49,245 nucleotides of DNA from an uncultured Elusimicrobia bacterium (GTDB taxonomy: Bacteria > Elusimicrobiota > Endomicrobiia > Endomicrobiales > Endomicrobiaceae). Positions 8,249 through 18,080 of the stretch are shown here, piece by piece. The stretch covers positions 1-49,245 of the forward strand of contig CAMVLN010000002.1 in assembly GCA_947168325.1 (NCBI GenBank), read 5' to 3'. Made by a program: the position numbers and the translations under genes. Position 1 is the first letter of the stretch. Every line of letters begins with the position of its first letter. The notes under the pieces are model-generated. The model was not told where the DNA came from. It was given only the letters and a program-made list of their open reading frames with translations, and did no database searches.

Positions 8249-10078
8249 ATGTGTGGAATAGTTGGATATATTGGCAAAAAAAATGCTGTTGATGTAATAT
8301 ACTGTGGACTTGAAAAACTTGAATATAGAGGGTATGATTCTGCAGGTATAGCTGTTATTGATAATAAAAAAATTCAAAGAAGAAGAAGTATAGGAAAACT
8401 TAAAAATCTTCAAGAAAATATAAAAACAAATTCTATTTACGGCAACATTGGTATAGGTCATACTAGATGGGCAACACATGGAAAACCTAGCCAAGAAAAT
8501 GCTCATCCTCATACTGATTGTAATGAAAAAATAGTTGTGGTTCATAACGGTATAATTGAAAATTATATAGAACTAAAAAAATCTTTACAAAACGAAGGGC
8601 ACAAATTTTCTTCACAAACAGATACAGAAGTTATTGCACATTTAATTGAAAAATATTATAAAAACGATTTGTTAGTTGCAGTGAAATTGGCACTTAAAGA
8701 TATTAGAGGTTCTTATGCTATTTGTGCAATATGTAAAGAAGATAAATCAAGAATTGTTGTTGCAAGAAAAGATGCTCCTTTAGTTATAGGTGTTGCTTTG
8801 GGGGAAAAATACATAGCTTCAGATGTGTCTGCATTACTTCAATATACAAAAGATGTAATTTTTCTTGAAAATGGTGATGTAGCAGAAATTAAAGAAGATT
8901 CTATAAAAATATTTGATATAGATGATAATGTAGTTGATAGAAAATCTCAAAAAATATTGTGGAATGCGATACAAGCAGAAAAATGTGGTTATAAACATTT
9001 TATGCTAAAAGAAATTTTTGAACAAGCTCAAACCACACAGGATACTTTTAGAGGAAGAATTTCTGATGAATTAAACAAAATAATATTAGAGTCTATAAAG
9101 CTTACTAAAAAAGAAATTTTAAGTATATCAAGGATTTGTATAGTAGCATGTGGAACATCTTATCATGCTGGGCTTATATCAAAATTTCTGTTTGAAAAAT
9201 TTACAGAAATTCCTACAGAAGTAAATATAGCTTCCGAATTTAGATATTGTAGCCCTGTAATTGATGATAAAGTGCTAACAATATTTATTTCTCAATCTGG
9301 AGAAACGGCAGATACTCTTGCAGCATTAAGACTTGCAAGGGGGAAAAAATCAAAAACAATTGCTATATGTAATGTTGTTGGCTCAAGCATAAGCAGAGAA
9401 GCTAATTACACTTTATACACACATTGTGGTCCTGAAATTGGTGTAGCATCAACAAAAGCTTTTACAGGTCAATTGACAGCACTATATTTATTAGTAATGT
9501 ATATAGCATCAATTAAAGAAGTTATTTCAAACGAACAATTAGCAAATTTCATAAGCGGGCTAAGAGATATACCTAACAAAATTTCTGAAACATTGAAATT
9601 ATCTTCACAAATTGAAGAAATAGCAAAATTATTTCAAAACACAAAACAATTTATATATTTAGCTAGAAATATTAATTATCCTATAGCACTTGAAGGGGCA
9701 TTAAAATTAAAAGAAATATCTTATATTTATGCTGAAGGTTATCCTGCAGGAGAAATGAAACATGGTCCTATTGCATTGATAGATGAAACTATGCCAGTAA
9801 TGGTAATAGCAACAAATAGTAAAGTTTATGAAAAAGTATTAAGCAATATTGAAGAAGCTAAAGCAAGAGGTGCAAAAATAATTGCAATAGCAAATAAAAG
9901 TAATAACGATATAGTAAAAAATTCAGATTATCAAATTTTTGTTCCTGAAGTTGATGATTTCTTTTCACCATTGATTAATGTTATACCGTTACAATTTTTT
10001 GCATATTTTGTATCAGTAATGAAAGGTTGCGATGTTGATCAACCAAGAAATTTAGCTAAATCTGTCACTGTAGAATAA
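8249..10078 (+). CDS. glmS: Glutamine-fructose-6-phosphate aminotransferase (isomerizing)
   Basis: 609-residue GlmS converts fructose-6-phosphate and glutamine into glucosamine-6-phosphate, the entry to peptidoglycan and LPS precursors. The N-terminal Ntn-amidotransferase begins MCGIVGYIG with the nucleophile Cys at position 2, followed by YRGYDSAGIA, HTRWATHG and HNGIIENY. Two SIS sugar-isomerase domains follow (CGTSYHAG, SQSGETADTLAALR, TKAFTGQ), and the C-terminus is the characteristic PRNLAKSVTVE. AAAGG about 9 nt upstream fits the start. A TATAAT (8205-8210) suggests its own promoter. No glmS ribozyme core is evident in the 75-nt leader. Confidence 0.97.
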   Translation: MCGIVGYIGKKNAVDVIYCGLEKLEYRGYDSAGIAVIDNKKIQRRRSIGKLKNLQENIKTNSIYGNIGIGHTRWATHGKPSQENAHPHTDCNEKIVVVHNGIIENYIELKKSLQNEGHKFSSQTDTEVIAHLIEKYYKNDLLVAVKLALKDIRGSYAICAICKEDKSRIVVARKDAPLVIGVALGEKYIASDVSALLQYTKDVIFLENGDVAEIKEDSIKIFDIDDNVVDRKSQKILWNAIQAEKCGYKHFMLKEIFEQAQTTQDTFRGRISDELNKIILESIKLTKKEILSISRICIVACGTSYHAGLISKFLFEKFTEIPTEVNIASEFRYCSPVIDDKVLTIFISQSGETADTLAALRLARGKKSKTIAICNVVGSSISREANYTLYTHCGPEIGVASTKAFTGQLTALYLLVMYIASIKEVISNEQLANFISGLRDIPNKISETLKLSSQIEEIAKLFQNTKQFIYLARNINYPIALEGALKLKEISYIYAEGYPAGEMKHGPIALIDETMPVMVIATNSKVYEKVLSNIEEAKARGAKIIAIANKSNNDIVKNSDYQIFVPEVDDFFSPLINVIPLQFFAYFVSVMKGCDVDQPRNLAKSVTVE

Positions 10079-10279
10079 ATTTTAAATTTTTAAATATATT
10101 TTACAATATATATAAGATAATTCTATTTATAAAAAACAAATAGAAATAAAGTCCACACTTTTTTATCTAATACAAAATAAAATATTTAATTTATTTATTT
10201 TTAATAATTGATTTAGTGGGTGCTATTTTATAAAATCATTAGATTATTAAATTTTATAATATAGGGTTGATATATTCAC

Positions 10280-13200
10280 ATGAAAAATTTAATAAAAATT
10301 TTTTTTAGCAGGCAATATCTATACTTTTATATATCTCAACTTTTAGGAATTTTTAATGATAATTTTTTTAGAATAGCATTAGTCACATATATAATGCTAG
10401 ATAATAAATCTTTTTATGCACAAACAACAAGATTGTTTATAGCTTCGTCTTTAATAGCTGTATTTATGTTACCTTCTCTACTTTTTTCAGCAACAGCAGG
10501 AGAAATTATAGATAAATATAGAAAAGATATAATAATAAAATTAGTAAAACTAGCACAATTTTTAGTTGCTTTTATTGTAATAGCTTGTTTTTTATTAAAA
10601 AGTATATGGTGTTTAGTTATAGTTTTATTTGTATCAGGTATATTATCTGTTCTATTAAATAACACGAAGTTTAGTGCAGTTCCAGAACTTTTAAATAAAG
10701 ATAACTTAGTTTTAGGAAATAGCCTTATTCAAGCAGGAACATATATTGCAATCCTTTTAGGTAATGTTTGTGGGATATTGGTTTATTCTGTTAATAAAAA
10801 ATGGCTTTTTTTCATACATTTGGCAATAGCAGTTATTGGTTTAATATCTTCTTTTTTTATACCTAAACTAAAATCAAATACACAAAAAATTAATATATCA
10901 AAAAATTTTATTAAAACTATATATAACAATATGTTCTATTTTAATTACTCAAAAGATATTTACTTATGTATTTTAGGTATTTCTTGGTTTTGGTTTCTTG
11001 GTGTTATTTTAGTGTATCAAATTCCAAACTTTGCAGAGATTATATTAAACGGTCAACAAAATTTATATATTGTTTTAACAACATTGTTAGCTTCAGGAGC
11101 TTTTGTTGGTTCACTGTTTTCATATTTTTTATTGAAAAAAGAAATATCAATAAAATATATTCCTATATCAGTAATTTTTATGACAATATTTATAGTAGAT
11201 TTATCTTTTTGTGCGGACTATGTATATATGGCACTAACTACTGATATTTTGTTAAGAGACTTTTTATCTACTTTTTTGGGAATACGAGTTATTATAGATG
11301 TTTTTGCATATTCTTTATTTGCTGGATTATATATTGTTCCTTTGATAACTGTATTACAAGTTGTGGCTAATAGAAAAATTAGAGCTAGAGTTTTTGCAAT
11401 AAACAACATTGTAAATATTTTGTTTATGATTGCGGGTTCTATAATTTGTTTTAGTTTTATAAAAATGGGGCTTTCTTTTCCAGTAGTTTTAAGTATAATT
11501 GCATTGGTTAATATTATTGTTGCAATGTATATTTGTAGCATTTTGCCTGCACATTTGTTAAGAATTATAGCTAAAAGATTTATTGGTATATTTTATAAAA
11601 TTGAAATCGTAGGACAAGAAAATTTTGATAAATGTAAAGGCGGCACTTTAATTGTTGCTAACCACACATCGTTGATAGATGGGCTTATTCTTTCTGTAGT
11701 TTTTGGTGAGAAACTTTCTTTTGCTATAAATACAAATGTAACAAAAAAGTTTTGGATAAAACCTTTTTTGAATATGATAAAATTTTTTCCAATAGATAAT
11801 ACAAATGTAATGGTGGTAAAATCTATTGTTGATGAAATAAAAAAAGGGCATATTGTTGTAATATTTCCTGAAGGAAGAATTACAACTACTGGTGGACTTA
11901 TGAAAGTTTATCCAGGTCCAGCAGTTATAGCAGATAAAAGTAATGCTGATATTTTGCCTATATGTATAGAGGGTATACAATATTCAGATTTTTCATATTT
12001 TGGGGCAAAAACAAAAAATAAAAGGCAAAGAAATATTAAACTCACAATATTACATCCAAGAAAATTAAATGTAAATCAATCTTTATCAGATACTAGAAGG
12101 AGAAATATTGCTGTTACAAAACTTTATGATATTATGTGTGAAATGAAATTTGTTAGCAACTTTTCCAATAAGACTTTGTTTGAATCCTTAATAAATAATT
12201 TATCTTTTGTAGGTAGAAGGAAAAGAATTTTAGAAGATATAAATAGAACTTCTATCACACTGGGAAGATTTATTTGTAAAGTGTTTACTCTTACTCATAA
12301 GATAATTAAACAAACAGAAGATAAAGAATTTGTAGGTATAATTGCAACAAATGCTAAATCTACAATAGAAATATTCTTTGCATTATCGGCACTTAATAGA
12401 ATTCCTGCAATGATAAATTATACAGATACAATAGAGAATATACTTTTTAATATAAAAAATGTTGGAATTAAAACAGTATATACAGCCACATTTTTTATAA
12501 AAGTTTTGAAATTAGAAAATTTAATAATTGCTTTAAAAAATAATAATATAACTATTATTTATATAGAAGATATAGAGGATAATTGTACAATATTTAACAA
12601 GATGTCGGCATTTGTAAAATCTTTTTTCCCAAGAACATATTATAAAAATATTTGTTCAAATTTTGATGTAAACTCTCCAGCTGTTATTTTATTTACTTCT
12701 GCATTAAAAGGAAAAAGTAAATCCGTAGTTTTAACACATAGGAATATTCAAGCTCAAATGGCACAAATTTCAAGTGTTATGGATTTTGGTATTTTAGATA
12801 GTTTTTTTAATGCTATGCCAATATTTTCATCTTTAGGGTTTGTAGCAGGAACACTTTTGCCATTGATTAGAGGAATAAAAGTATTTCTGTATCATTTGCC
12901 ATTGCAATATAAAATGATTTCAGAGTTAGTTTATGATACAAACTCAACTGTTCTTTTAGGAACAGACACTTTCTTAAATGGGTATGCAAAAAATGCACAT
13001 CCTTACAATTTTTATGCTATTAGGTATGTGATAGCTGGTATAGAAAAACTTAAAGAAGAAACTATAAAAATTTGGGAAGATAATTTTGGAAAACGAATTT
13101 TTGAAGCTTATGGAACTACAGAAACATCATCAACAATATCAATAAATACTCCAATGTATTTTAAAGAATATAGTGTAGGAAAATTTTTGCCATCTATAGA

Positions 13201-13693
13201 ATGCAAATTGGAATCTACAACGGCTTTTATAGGAGCTAGTCATTTATTGGTAAAAGGTCCTAATATAGCAAATTGGTATATAGAAAAAAAACAACTAGTT
13301 TCTACAAAAGTTGATGGCTTGTGGTTTGATACTGGCGACATTGTAGAAATTGATAACGATAAATTTATATTTATAAAAGGAAAATCTCAAAGGTTTACAA
13401 AAGTTGATGGGGAAAGTGTTTCGTTAACAGAATTAGAATTTAATATATCAAATATATGGAAACATTCTAAGCATGCATTGCTTTCACTTTTGGTTGACGG
13501 TAAAAAAGAAATAGTATTGTTTACTACAAATCAATCTGCAACTTTACAACAGTTGGAGAAAAAAGTTCAAGAGCAAAAAATTGAAAACTTTGTGTTGCCT
13601 AATAGAATAATAATTGTTGAAAGAATTCCTATAATAGGAACTGGTGCTACAGATTATGTTAAGTTGCACGAAAAATTTAAGGAACTTAAATGA
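10280..13693 (+). CDS. MFS transporter / PlsC acyltransferase / acyl-ligase fusion (Aas-like), ligase site degenerate
   Basis: 1137-residue three-part protein. Residues ~1-420 form a 12-helix major-facilitator module like the lysophospholipid transporter LplT. Residues ~440-630 are a PlsC/LPLAT acyltransferase with H462-x4-D467 (NHTSLID) and FPEGR (529-533). Residues ~640-1137 are an AMP-forming acyl-ligase domain. This architecture takes up and re-acylates lysophospholipids, as LplT plus Aas do in enterobacteria. The adenylation P-loop is eroded: FTSALKGKSKSV (805-816) replaces the TSGSxGxPKGV seen intact in the next gene, so the ligase half may be inactive. The later GTTE and WFDTGD motifs remain. 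The stop overlaps the next start (ATGA). Confidence 0.85.
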   Translation: MKNLIKIFFSRQYLYFYISQLLGIFNDNFFRIALVTYIMLDNKSFYAQTTRLFIASSLIAVFMLPSLLFSATAGEIIDKYRKDIIIKLVKLAQFLVAFIVIACFLLKSIWCLVIVLFVSGILSVLLNNTKFSAVPELLNKDNLVLGNSLIQAGTYIAILLGNVCGILVYSVNKKWLFFIHLAIAVIGLISSFFIPKLKSNTQKINISKNFIKTIYNNMFYFNYSKDIYLCILGISWFWFLGVILVYQIPNFAEIILNGQQNLYIVLTTLLASGAFVGSLFSYFLLKKEISIKYIPISVIFMTIFIVDLSFCADYVYMALTTDILLRDFLSTFLGIRVIIDVFAYSLFAGLYIVPLITVLQVVANRKIRARVFAINNIVNILFMIAGSIICFSFIKMGLSFPVVLSIIALVNIIVAMYICSILPAHLLRIIAKRFIGIFYKIEIVGQENFDKCKGGTLIVANHTSLIDGLILSVVFGEKLSFAINTNVTKKFWIKPFLNMIKFFPIDNTNVMVVKSIVDEIKKGHIVVIFPEGRITTTGGLMKVYPGPAVIADKSNADILPICIEGIQYSDFSYFGAKTKNKRQRNIKLTILHPRKLNVNQSLSDTRRRNIAVTKLYDIMCEMKFVSNFSNKTLFESLINNLSFVGRRKRILEDINRTSITLGRFICKVFTLTHKIIKQTEDKEFVGIIATNAKSTIEIFFALSALNRIPAMINYTDTIENILFNIKNVGIKTVYTATFFIKVLKLENLIIALKNNNITIIYIEDIEDNCTIFNKMSAFVKSFFPRTYYKNICSNFDVNSPAVILFTSALKGKSKSVVLTHRNIQAQMAQISSVMDFGILDSFFNAMPIFSSLGFVAGTLLPLIRGIKVFLYHLPLQYKMISELVYDTNSTVLLGTDTFLNGYAKNAHPYNFYAIRYVIAGIEKLKEETIKIWEDNFGKRIFEAYGTTETSSTISINTPMYFKEYSVGKFLPSIECKLESTTAFIGASHLLVKGPNIANWYIEKKQLVSTKVDGLWFDTGDIVEIDNDKFIFIKGKSQRFTKVDGESVSLTELEFNISNIWKHSKHALLSLLVDGKKEIVLFTTNQSATLQQLEKKVQEQKIENFVLPNRIIIVERIPIIGTGATDYVKLHEKFKELK

Positions 13694-15864
13694 TTAATTC
13701 AATAATAAAAGTTTTATTTAATAAAAAGTTGATAATTGCTTTATCTAAACTTTTTTTAAGAGTTCAAGTAAAAGGGTTAGATAATATAAAAAATTTGCAA
13801 GATAAAGTTTTGTTTATTGCAAACCATAATTCTTTTATAGATACTTTTTTATTGTGGGCATTTATTCCTGAAAATTTATGTTTTACAATAAATCCTATAG
13901 TTGCAAAAAAGTGGTATGTAAAACCATTATTAAACATCACAAAATTTTTTAAGATAGAACCGAACAACCCGATGGCAGTAAAATCTATTATAAAAGAAAT
14001 AAATAAAGGGCACAAACTTGTTATTTATCCAGAAGGTAGAGTTACTTCTACAGGAAACATGATGAAAATTTATCCAGGTCCTGCTATGATTGCAGATAAA
14101 ACAAATGCTTATATAGTTCCCATATACATAGATGGAACACAGTATACAATTTTTTCTTATTATAGAAACAAAATTAAAATAAAACCGAAAATAAATATTA
14201 TACTAAACATTTTTAAACCTACAAAATTAAATGTAGATGAAAATTTAAAAGGCAAAGAAAGAAAAAAAGAAATTACAAAACAGATTTTTGATATTATGAC
14301 AAATGCAAATTTTTTTTCTTTAAGTGACAAAAAAACTTTGTTTGAATCTTTAATAGAAGCTAAAAATTTTGTAGGAAGAAGAACAAAAATTATAGAAGAT
14401 ATAGAAAGGAAACCTATAAGTTATGGACAACTAATAACTGTTGCTTTTGTGTTAGGGAAACAATTCATAAAACATAGTAAGCAAAAAGAAAAGGTAGGTT
14501 TTTTAATGCCAAATGCTGTAGCATCGGTTGTTGCAATTTTTGGTATGCAAGTATATAATCTTATTCCTTGTATGTTAAACTTTTCAACAGGAACAAAGAA
14601 TATGATTTCTTGTTGTAAAACCGCTGCAATTAAAACAGTTTATACATCAAAACAGTTTGTTATAAAAGGTGGTTTTACAGAACTTATAAAAACAATGGAA
14701 GATGAGGGTTTACAAATAATTTATCTTGAAGATTTAAAAAAAGAAATAACTCTACAAGAAAAACTTATAGGTTTATTTGCTTCCTTTTTTCCAAAATATT
14801 ATTACAATAAAATTAAAGGGGATGTTACAGCAGAAGACCCTGCTGTAATTCTTTTTACCAGTGGGTCAGAAGGTGTCCCTAAAGGAGTAGCTTTAAGTCA
14901 TAGAAATATTCAGGCAAACTTGAATCAAATAAGATCTGTTTTATTCTTTGATGTTTTAGATAGATTTTTTATGGCATTACCGATATTTCATTCGTTTGGG
15001 TTTACTTGTGGAATGATATTACCTATAACAAGTGGTATAAAAGTTTTCTTTTATCCTACACCATTGCATTATAAAATTATTCCAGAACTTATTTACGATA
15101 CAAATTCAACAGTTACATTTACTACACCTACTTTTTTTAGTGGGTATGGCAAAAGTGCACATGCCTACGATTTTTATTCCATAAGAATAGCAGTTGTAGG
15201 TGCAGAGAGAGCTAAAGAAGAAACAATAAAAAGTTTATTTACAAATTTTGGTATAAGTCTTTTGGAAGGATACGGAGCAACAGAAACAGCTCCAGTTCTT
15301 TCTGTAAATACACCGATGTATCATAAAAAAGGAACAGTTGGTAGAATTTTTCCAGGCATACAAATGAGATTAGATGAAGTACCTGGAATAAAAGACGGCA
15401 AAAAGTTAGTAGTTAAGGGAAGAAATGTTATGTTAGGTTATATAAAGAGTGATAAACCGGGAGTAATACAGCCGTTGGAGGATGGTTGGTATGATACTGG
15501 TGATATAGTTTCTGTAGATAAAGATGGCTTTATTACAATAAAAGGGAGAGCAAAAAGATTTGCAAAAATTGCCGGTGAGATGGTGTCTTTAACTGCCGTA
15601 GAAGAAATGATAACAGATTTATGGAAAGATTATCAACATGCAGTTGTATCAATTCCTGATGAAAAAAAAGGGGAACAGTTAATACTGTTTACTACTAGGT
15701 CTAACACAACTTTTAGTGAAATTAGTTCTGCCTTTAAGTTACAAGGGGCAAGTGATTTGTTTGTTCCTAAAAAAATTAAAGTGTTAGAAGAAATGCTTTT
15801 ACTTGGGACAGGTAAAATTGATTATGTAAGTTTAAATAAAAAAGCAAAAGAACTTTTTAATTAA
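13690..15864 (+). CDS. Bifunctional PlsC acyltransferase / acyl-ACP (acyl-CoA) ligase, Aas-like
   Basis: 724-residue paralogue of the C-terminal two thirds of the preceding protein, without the MFS part. The acyltransferase domain has H46-x4-D51 (NHNSFID) and YPEGR. The ligase domain has an intact adenylation P-loop, TSGSEGVPKGV (390-400), plus GYGATETAP and YDTGD. It should activate a fatty acid and esterify it to a lysophospholipid or glycerophosphate acceptor at the inner membrane (2-acyl-GPE acyltransferase-like). The 4-nt ATGA overlap suggests coordinated expression with the MFS fusion, so the pair may act as one complex: flippase and acyltransferase from one protein, working ligase from the other. 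The division of labour is inference. Confidence 0.88.
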   Translation: MINSIIKVLFNKKLIIALSKLFLRVQVKGLDNIKNLQDKVLFIANHNSFIDTFLLWAFIPENLCFTINPIVAKKWYVKPLLNITKFFKIEPNNPMAVKSIIKEINKGHKLVIYPEGRVTSTGNMMKIYPGPAMIADKTNAYIVPIYIDGTQYTIFSYYRNKIKIKPKINIILNIFKPTKLNVDENLKGKERKKEITKQIFDIMTNANFFSLSDKKTLFESLIEAKNFVGRRTKIIEDIERKPISYGQLITVAFVLGKQFIKHSKQKEKVGFLMPNAVASVVAIFGMQVYNLIPCMLNFSTGTKNMISCCKTAAIKTVYTSKQFVIKGGFTELIKTMEDEGLQIIYLEDLKKEITLQEKLIGLFASFFPKYYYNKIKGDVTAEDPAVILFTSGSEGVPKGVALSHRNIQANLNQIRSVLFFDVLDRFFMALPIFHSFGFTCGMILPITSGIKVFFYPTPLHYKIIPELIYDTNSTVTFTTPTFFSGYGKSAHAYDFYSIRIAVVGAERAKEETIKSLFTNFGISLLEGYGATETAPVLSVNTPMYHKKGTVGRIFPGIQMRLDEVPGIKDGKKLVVKGRNVMLGYIKSDKPGVIQPLEDGWYDTGDIVSVDKDGFITIKGRAKRFAKIAGEMVSLTAVEEMITDLWKDYQHAVVSIPDEKKGEQLILFTTRSNTTFSEISSAFKLQGASDLFVPKKIKVLEEMLLLGTGKIDYVSLNKKAKELFN

Positions 15865-15891
15865 TGAGTTTAAATTTATAAATAGTTTAAT

Positions 15892-15909
15892 ATACAATTT
15901 ATTTTGTAT
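15892..15909 (+). terminator. Weak AT hairpin after the acyltransferase pair
   Basis: ATACAA-tttatt-TTGTAT inverted repeat, 27 nt after the stop and followed by T-rich sequence. The stem is short and AT-rich, so support is weak. Confidence 0.25.
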
Positions 15910-16002
15910 TTTATATAATTTAGACATAATTAAAATGTTGTGTGTTTGTATATTATATATATAAATTTATAAGGTAGAATTCGTTTAATAAAATAAATTG
16001 CT

Positions 16003-16602
16003 ATGAAGAAAAAGGGAATGATTATTATTGTATCTGCTCCTTCTGGTGCAGGTAAAACAAGTATTTGCAACTCTTTGATTAAAAGTGATAAAAATATTGT
16101 TTATTCTATATCTACTACTACAAGGCAACCAAGAAAAGGTGAAAAAAATGGTAAAGAATATTTTTTTGTAGATAACAAAAAGTTTAAAGATATGGTAAAA
16201 AAAAATTTATTTGTTGAATATGCAAAAGTCCATAACTATTTCTATGGAACTTCTAAGAAAATGTTAGAAGAAACTTTAAATAAGGGTAAAGATATTTTAT
16301 TAGATATAGATGTTCAAGGTGCAATAAAAATAAAAAAACAATATAAAGATGCTCTTATGATATTTATAACAACACCTACTTTAAAAATATTAAAGGAAAG
16401 ATTAATAAAAAGAAATAAAGATTTGCTTGATGTTATAAATACAAGAGTTAAAAATGCTAAAAAGGAATTAATGTATTTACCAAGATATGATTATTTGGTA
16501 TTGAATGATAAGTTAGATATAAGTATTGAAAATGTTAAATCTATAATTAAAGCAGAAAGATTATCGATAAAAAGAAATAAAAATATAATTGGGGGAAAGT
16601 AA
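16003..16602 (+). CDS. gmk: Guanylate kinase
   Basis: 199-residue GMP kinase (GMP + ATP to GDP + ADP). The P-loop is SAPSGAGKTS with K18, followed by the GMP-binding block STTTRQPRKGEKNGKEYFFV, EYAKVHNYFYGTSK and LLDIDVQGA. Length is typical. It leads the widely conserved gmk-rpoZ-coaBC-priA neighbourhood, preserved here with coaBC split and a glycosylase inserted before priA. Confidence 0.96.
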   Translation: MKKKGMIIIVSAPSGAGKTSICNSLIKSDKNIVYSISTTTRQPRKGEKNGKEYFFVDNKKFKDMVKKNLFVEYAKVHNYFYGTSKKMLEETLNKGKDILLDIDVQGAIKIKKQYKDALMIFITTPTLKILKERLIKRNKDLLDVINTRVKNAKKELMYLPRYDYLVLNDKLDISIENVKSIIKAERLSIKRNKNIIGGK

Positions 16603-16603
16603 A

Positions 16604-16885
16604 ATGGCTGTTGTTGAAGAAAAACCTGTAGAAGAGTTATTCTTTGATTCTGGAAAAGGAAAGTATGAAGTTACAAAACTTGCAATTGAATGGATAAAAG
16701 TAGTAAAAGACAAAGATGATTATAACAATTTATCTCAAACAGAATTGATAGATAAAGCATTAAGAGATGTTTTAAGTGGTGTAGCTACTTATGAAAAAAT
16801 AGAAGAACTAAAGAAGAAAACGGTTGTTGCAACAGCACCAGCACAAAAACAAGAAGAGCAGGCTCAAGAAAATGCAGAACAATAA
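16604..16885 (+). CDS. rpoZ: RNA polymerase omega subunit
   Basis: 93-residue omega chaperone of the beta' subunit. The KYEVTKLAIEWIKVV helix and the later TELIDKALRDVLSGVATYEKI region match RpoZ, and the position directly after gmk (1-nt gap) is diagnostic. The ATG at 16604 is chosen because GGGGGA (16591-16596) is correctly spaced; an in-frame TTG at 16589 would lie before that site. The tail is Gln/Glu-rich and low complexity. Confidence 0.88.
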   Translation: MAVVEEKPVEELFFDSGKGKYEVTKLAIEWIKVVKDKDDYNNLSQTELIDKALRDVLSGVATYEKIEELKKKTVVATAPAQKQEEQAQENAEQ

Positions 16886-17423
16886 TTTAAAAAATAAAAA
16901 TATTATTATAGGAATATGTGCTGGGATTGCAATATATAAAGTTTGTGATTTGGTTAGAGAGCTTATAAAATTAGAAGCTAGTGTTACATGTGTTATGACC
17001 AGGGATGCAACAAAATTTGTTACACCTTTAATGTTTCAGTCTTTATCAAAAAACAAAGTAGTATATGATATGTTTGACACTTCTTATTTTGAAATAGAAC
17101 ATGTTTCTCTTGCACAAAAAGCAGATGTTTATGTTATAGTTCCTGCTACAGCAAACACTATTTCAAAATTGGCAAGTGGTATGGCAGATAATTTGGTTAC
17201 CTCTACTGCAATTGCAACTACTGCAAAAATTATAGTTTGCCCGGCAATGAACCATAATATGTACCATCATAAAGCTATAGAAAATAATATACGAATTTTG
17301 AAAAATTATGGTTATAAAATAGTTGATTCCAAACAAGGTCTTCTTGCTTGTGGAGTTGTTGGTGATGGATGTTTGGCAGATAATTCTAAAATTTTAGAAG
17401 AAATAAAAAATCAATTAAAATAA
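16872..17423 (+). CDS. coaC: Phosphopantothenoylcysteine decarboxylase (stand-alone CoaC)
   Basis: 183-residue flavoprotein of the HFCD family that decarboxylates 4'-phosphopantothenoylcysteine in coenzyme A synthesis. It shows GICAGIAIYK at the FMN-binding start, the active-site His region FEIEHVSLA, PATANTISKLASGMADNL, the PAMN motif (CPAMNHNMY), and the substrate lid with its Cys (LLACGVVGDG). The ATG at 16872 gives the normal family start and overlaps rpoZ by 14 nt; a longer frame upstream is only the shadow of rpoZ. In most bacteria this domain is fused to CoaB, but here a TAA stop separates them. Confidence 0.93.
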   Translation: MQNNNLKNKNIIIGICAGIAIYKVCDLVRELIKLEASVTCVMTRDATKFVTPLMFQSLSKNKVVYDMFDTSYFEIEHVSLAQKADVYVIVPATANTISKLASGMADNLVTSTAIATTAKIIVCPAMNHNMYHHKAIENNIRILKNYGYKIVDSKQGLLACGVVGDGCLADNSKILEEIKNQLK

Positions 17424-18080
17424 ATGGCTATAAACATACTTATTACTTCAGGGCCAACTAGAGAATATATAGATCCTGTTAGGTTTATATCTAATGCTTC
17501 GTCCGGCAAAATGGGAAAAGCATTAGTAGATGAAGCATTAAAGCAAAATTGTAAAGTGATAGTTGTTAAGGGCACTTCTAGTATAGATATACAGAATACC
17601 AAAAATTGTAAAGTCATAGATGTTGTTAGTGCAAAAGATATGTTATTGGCTGTTAAGAAAAATTTAAAAAGTGCAGATATATTTATTGGTGCAGCAGCAG
17701 TTTCTGATTATAGACCGGCAGTTGTTGCTAAAAATAAAATAAAGAAAAAAGATATTGGTAATGAAACAATAACTTTAAAACTTGTAAAAAATCCAGACAT
17801 TATTAAATATGTTTCTTTACATAAAAAAAATCAAGTAGTAGTTGGTTTTGCTTTAGAAACAAAAAATTTAATATCTTATGCAAAAACAAAACTTAAAGAA
17901 AAGAAATTAGATATGATTGTTGCTAATAGTTCATCAACAATTTCTTCTAAAAATTCAGCTCCTACATTAATTTTTAAAAGTGGGAAAGTAAAAAAACTTG
18001 AGTTATTGTCTAAAGAAAAAGTTGCAAAAGAGATAATCAATGAATCAATTAGAATATTTAAAACTATTAAAACTTGCTAG
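17424..18080 (+). CDS. coaB: Phosphopantothenate-cysteine ligase (stand-alone CoaB)
   Basis: 218-residue ligase joining cysteine to 4'-phosphopantothenate. It begins INILITSGPTREYIDPVRFISN-ASSGKMG and carries AAVSDYRP, the KNPDII segment, VGFALET and MIVANS, all CoaB hallmarks. Its ATG follows the coaC stop with no spacer (TAA-ATG), so the pair looks like a bifunctional coaBC gene split by one stop/start junction. No independent Shine-Dalgarno is evident, and translation probably depends on coaC termination. It overlaps the following gene by 41 nt. Confidence 0.92.
   Translation: MAINILITSGPTREYIDPVRFISNASSGKMGKALVDEALKQNCKVIVVKGTSSIDIQNTKNCKVIDVVSAKDMLLAVKKNLKSADIFIGAAAVSDYRPAVVAKNKIKKKDIGNETITLKLVKNPDIIKYVSLHKKNQVVVGFALETKNLISYAKTKLKEKKLDMIVANSSSTISSKNSAPTLIFKSGKVKKLELLSKEKVAKEIINESIRIFKTIKTC

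Noticed and set aside
8120..8545. 141-codon minus-strand ORF across xerD-glmS
   Set aside because: It overlaps the certain glmS start and xerD end. The composition is that of antisense AT-rich coding sequence.
16824..16871. N-terminal extension of coaC inside rpoZ
   Set aside because: The extra residues (Gln/His/Lys-rich) are the frame-shifted rpoZ tail, and the family start fits ATG 16872.
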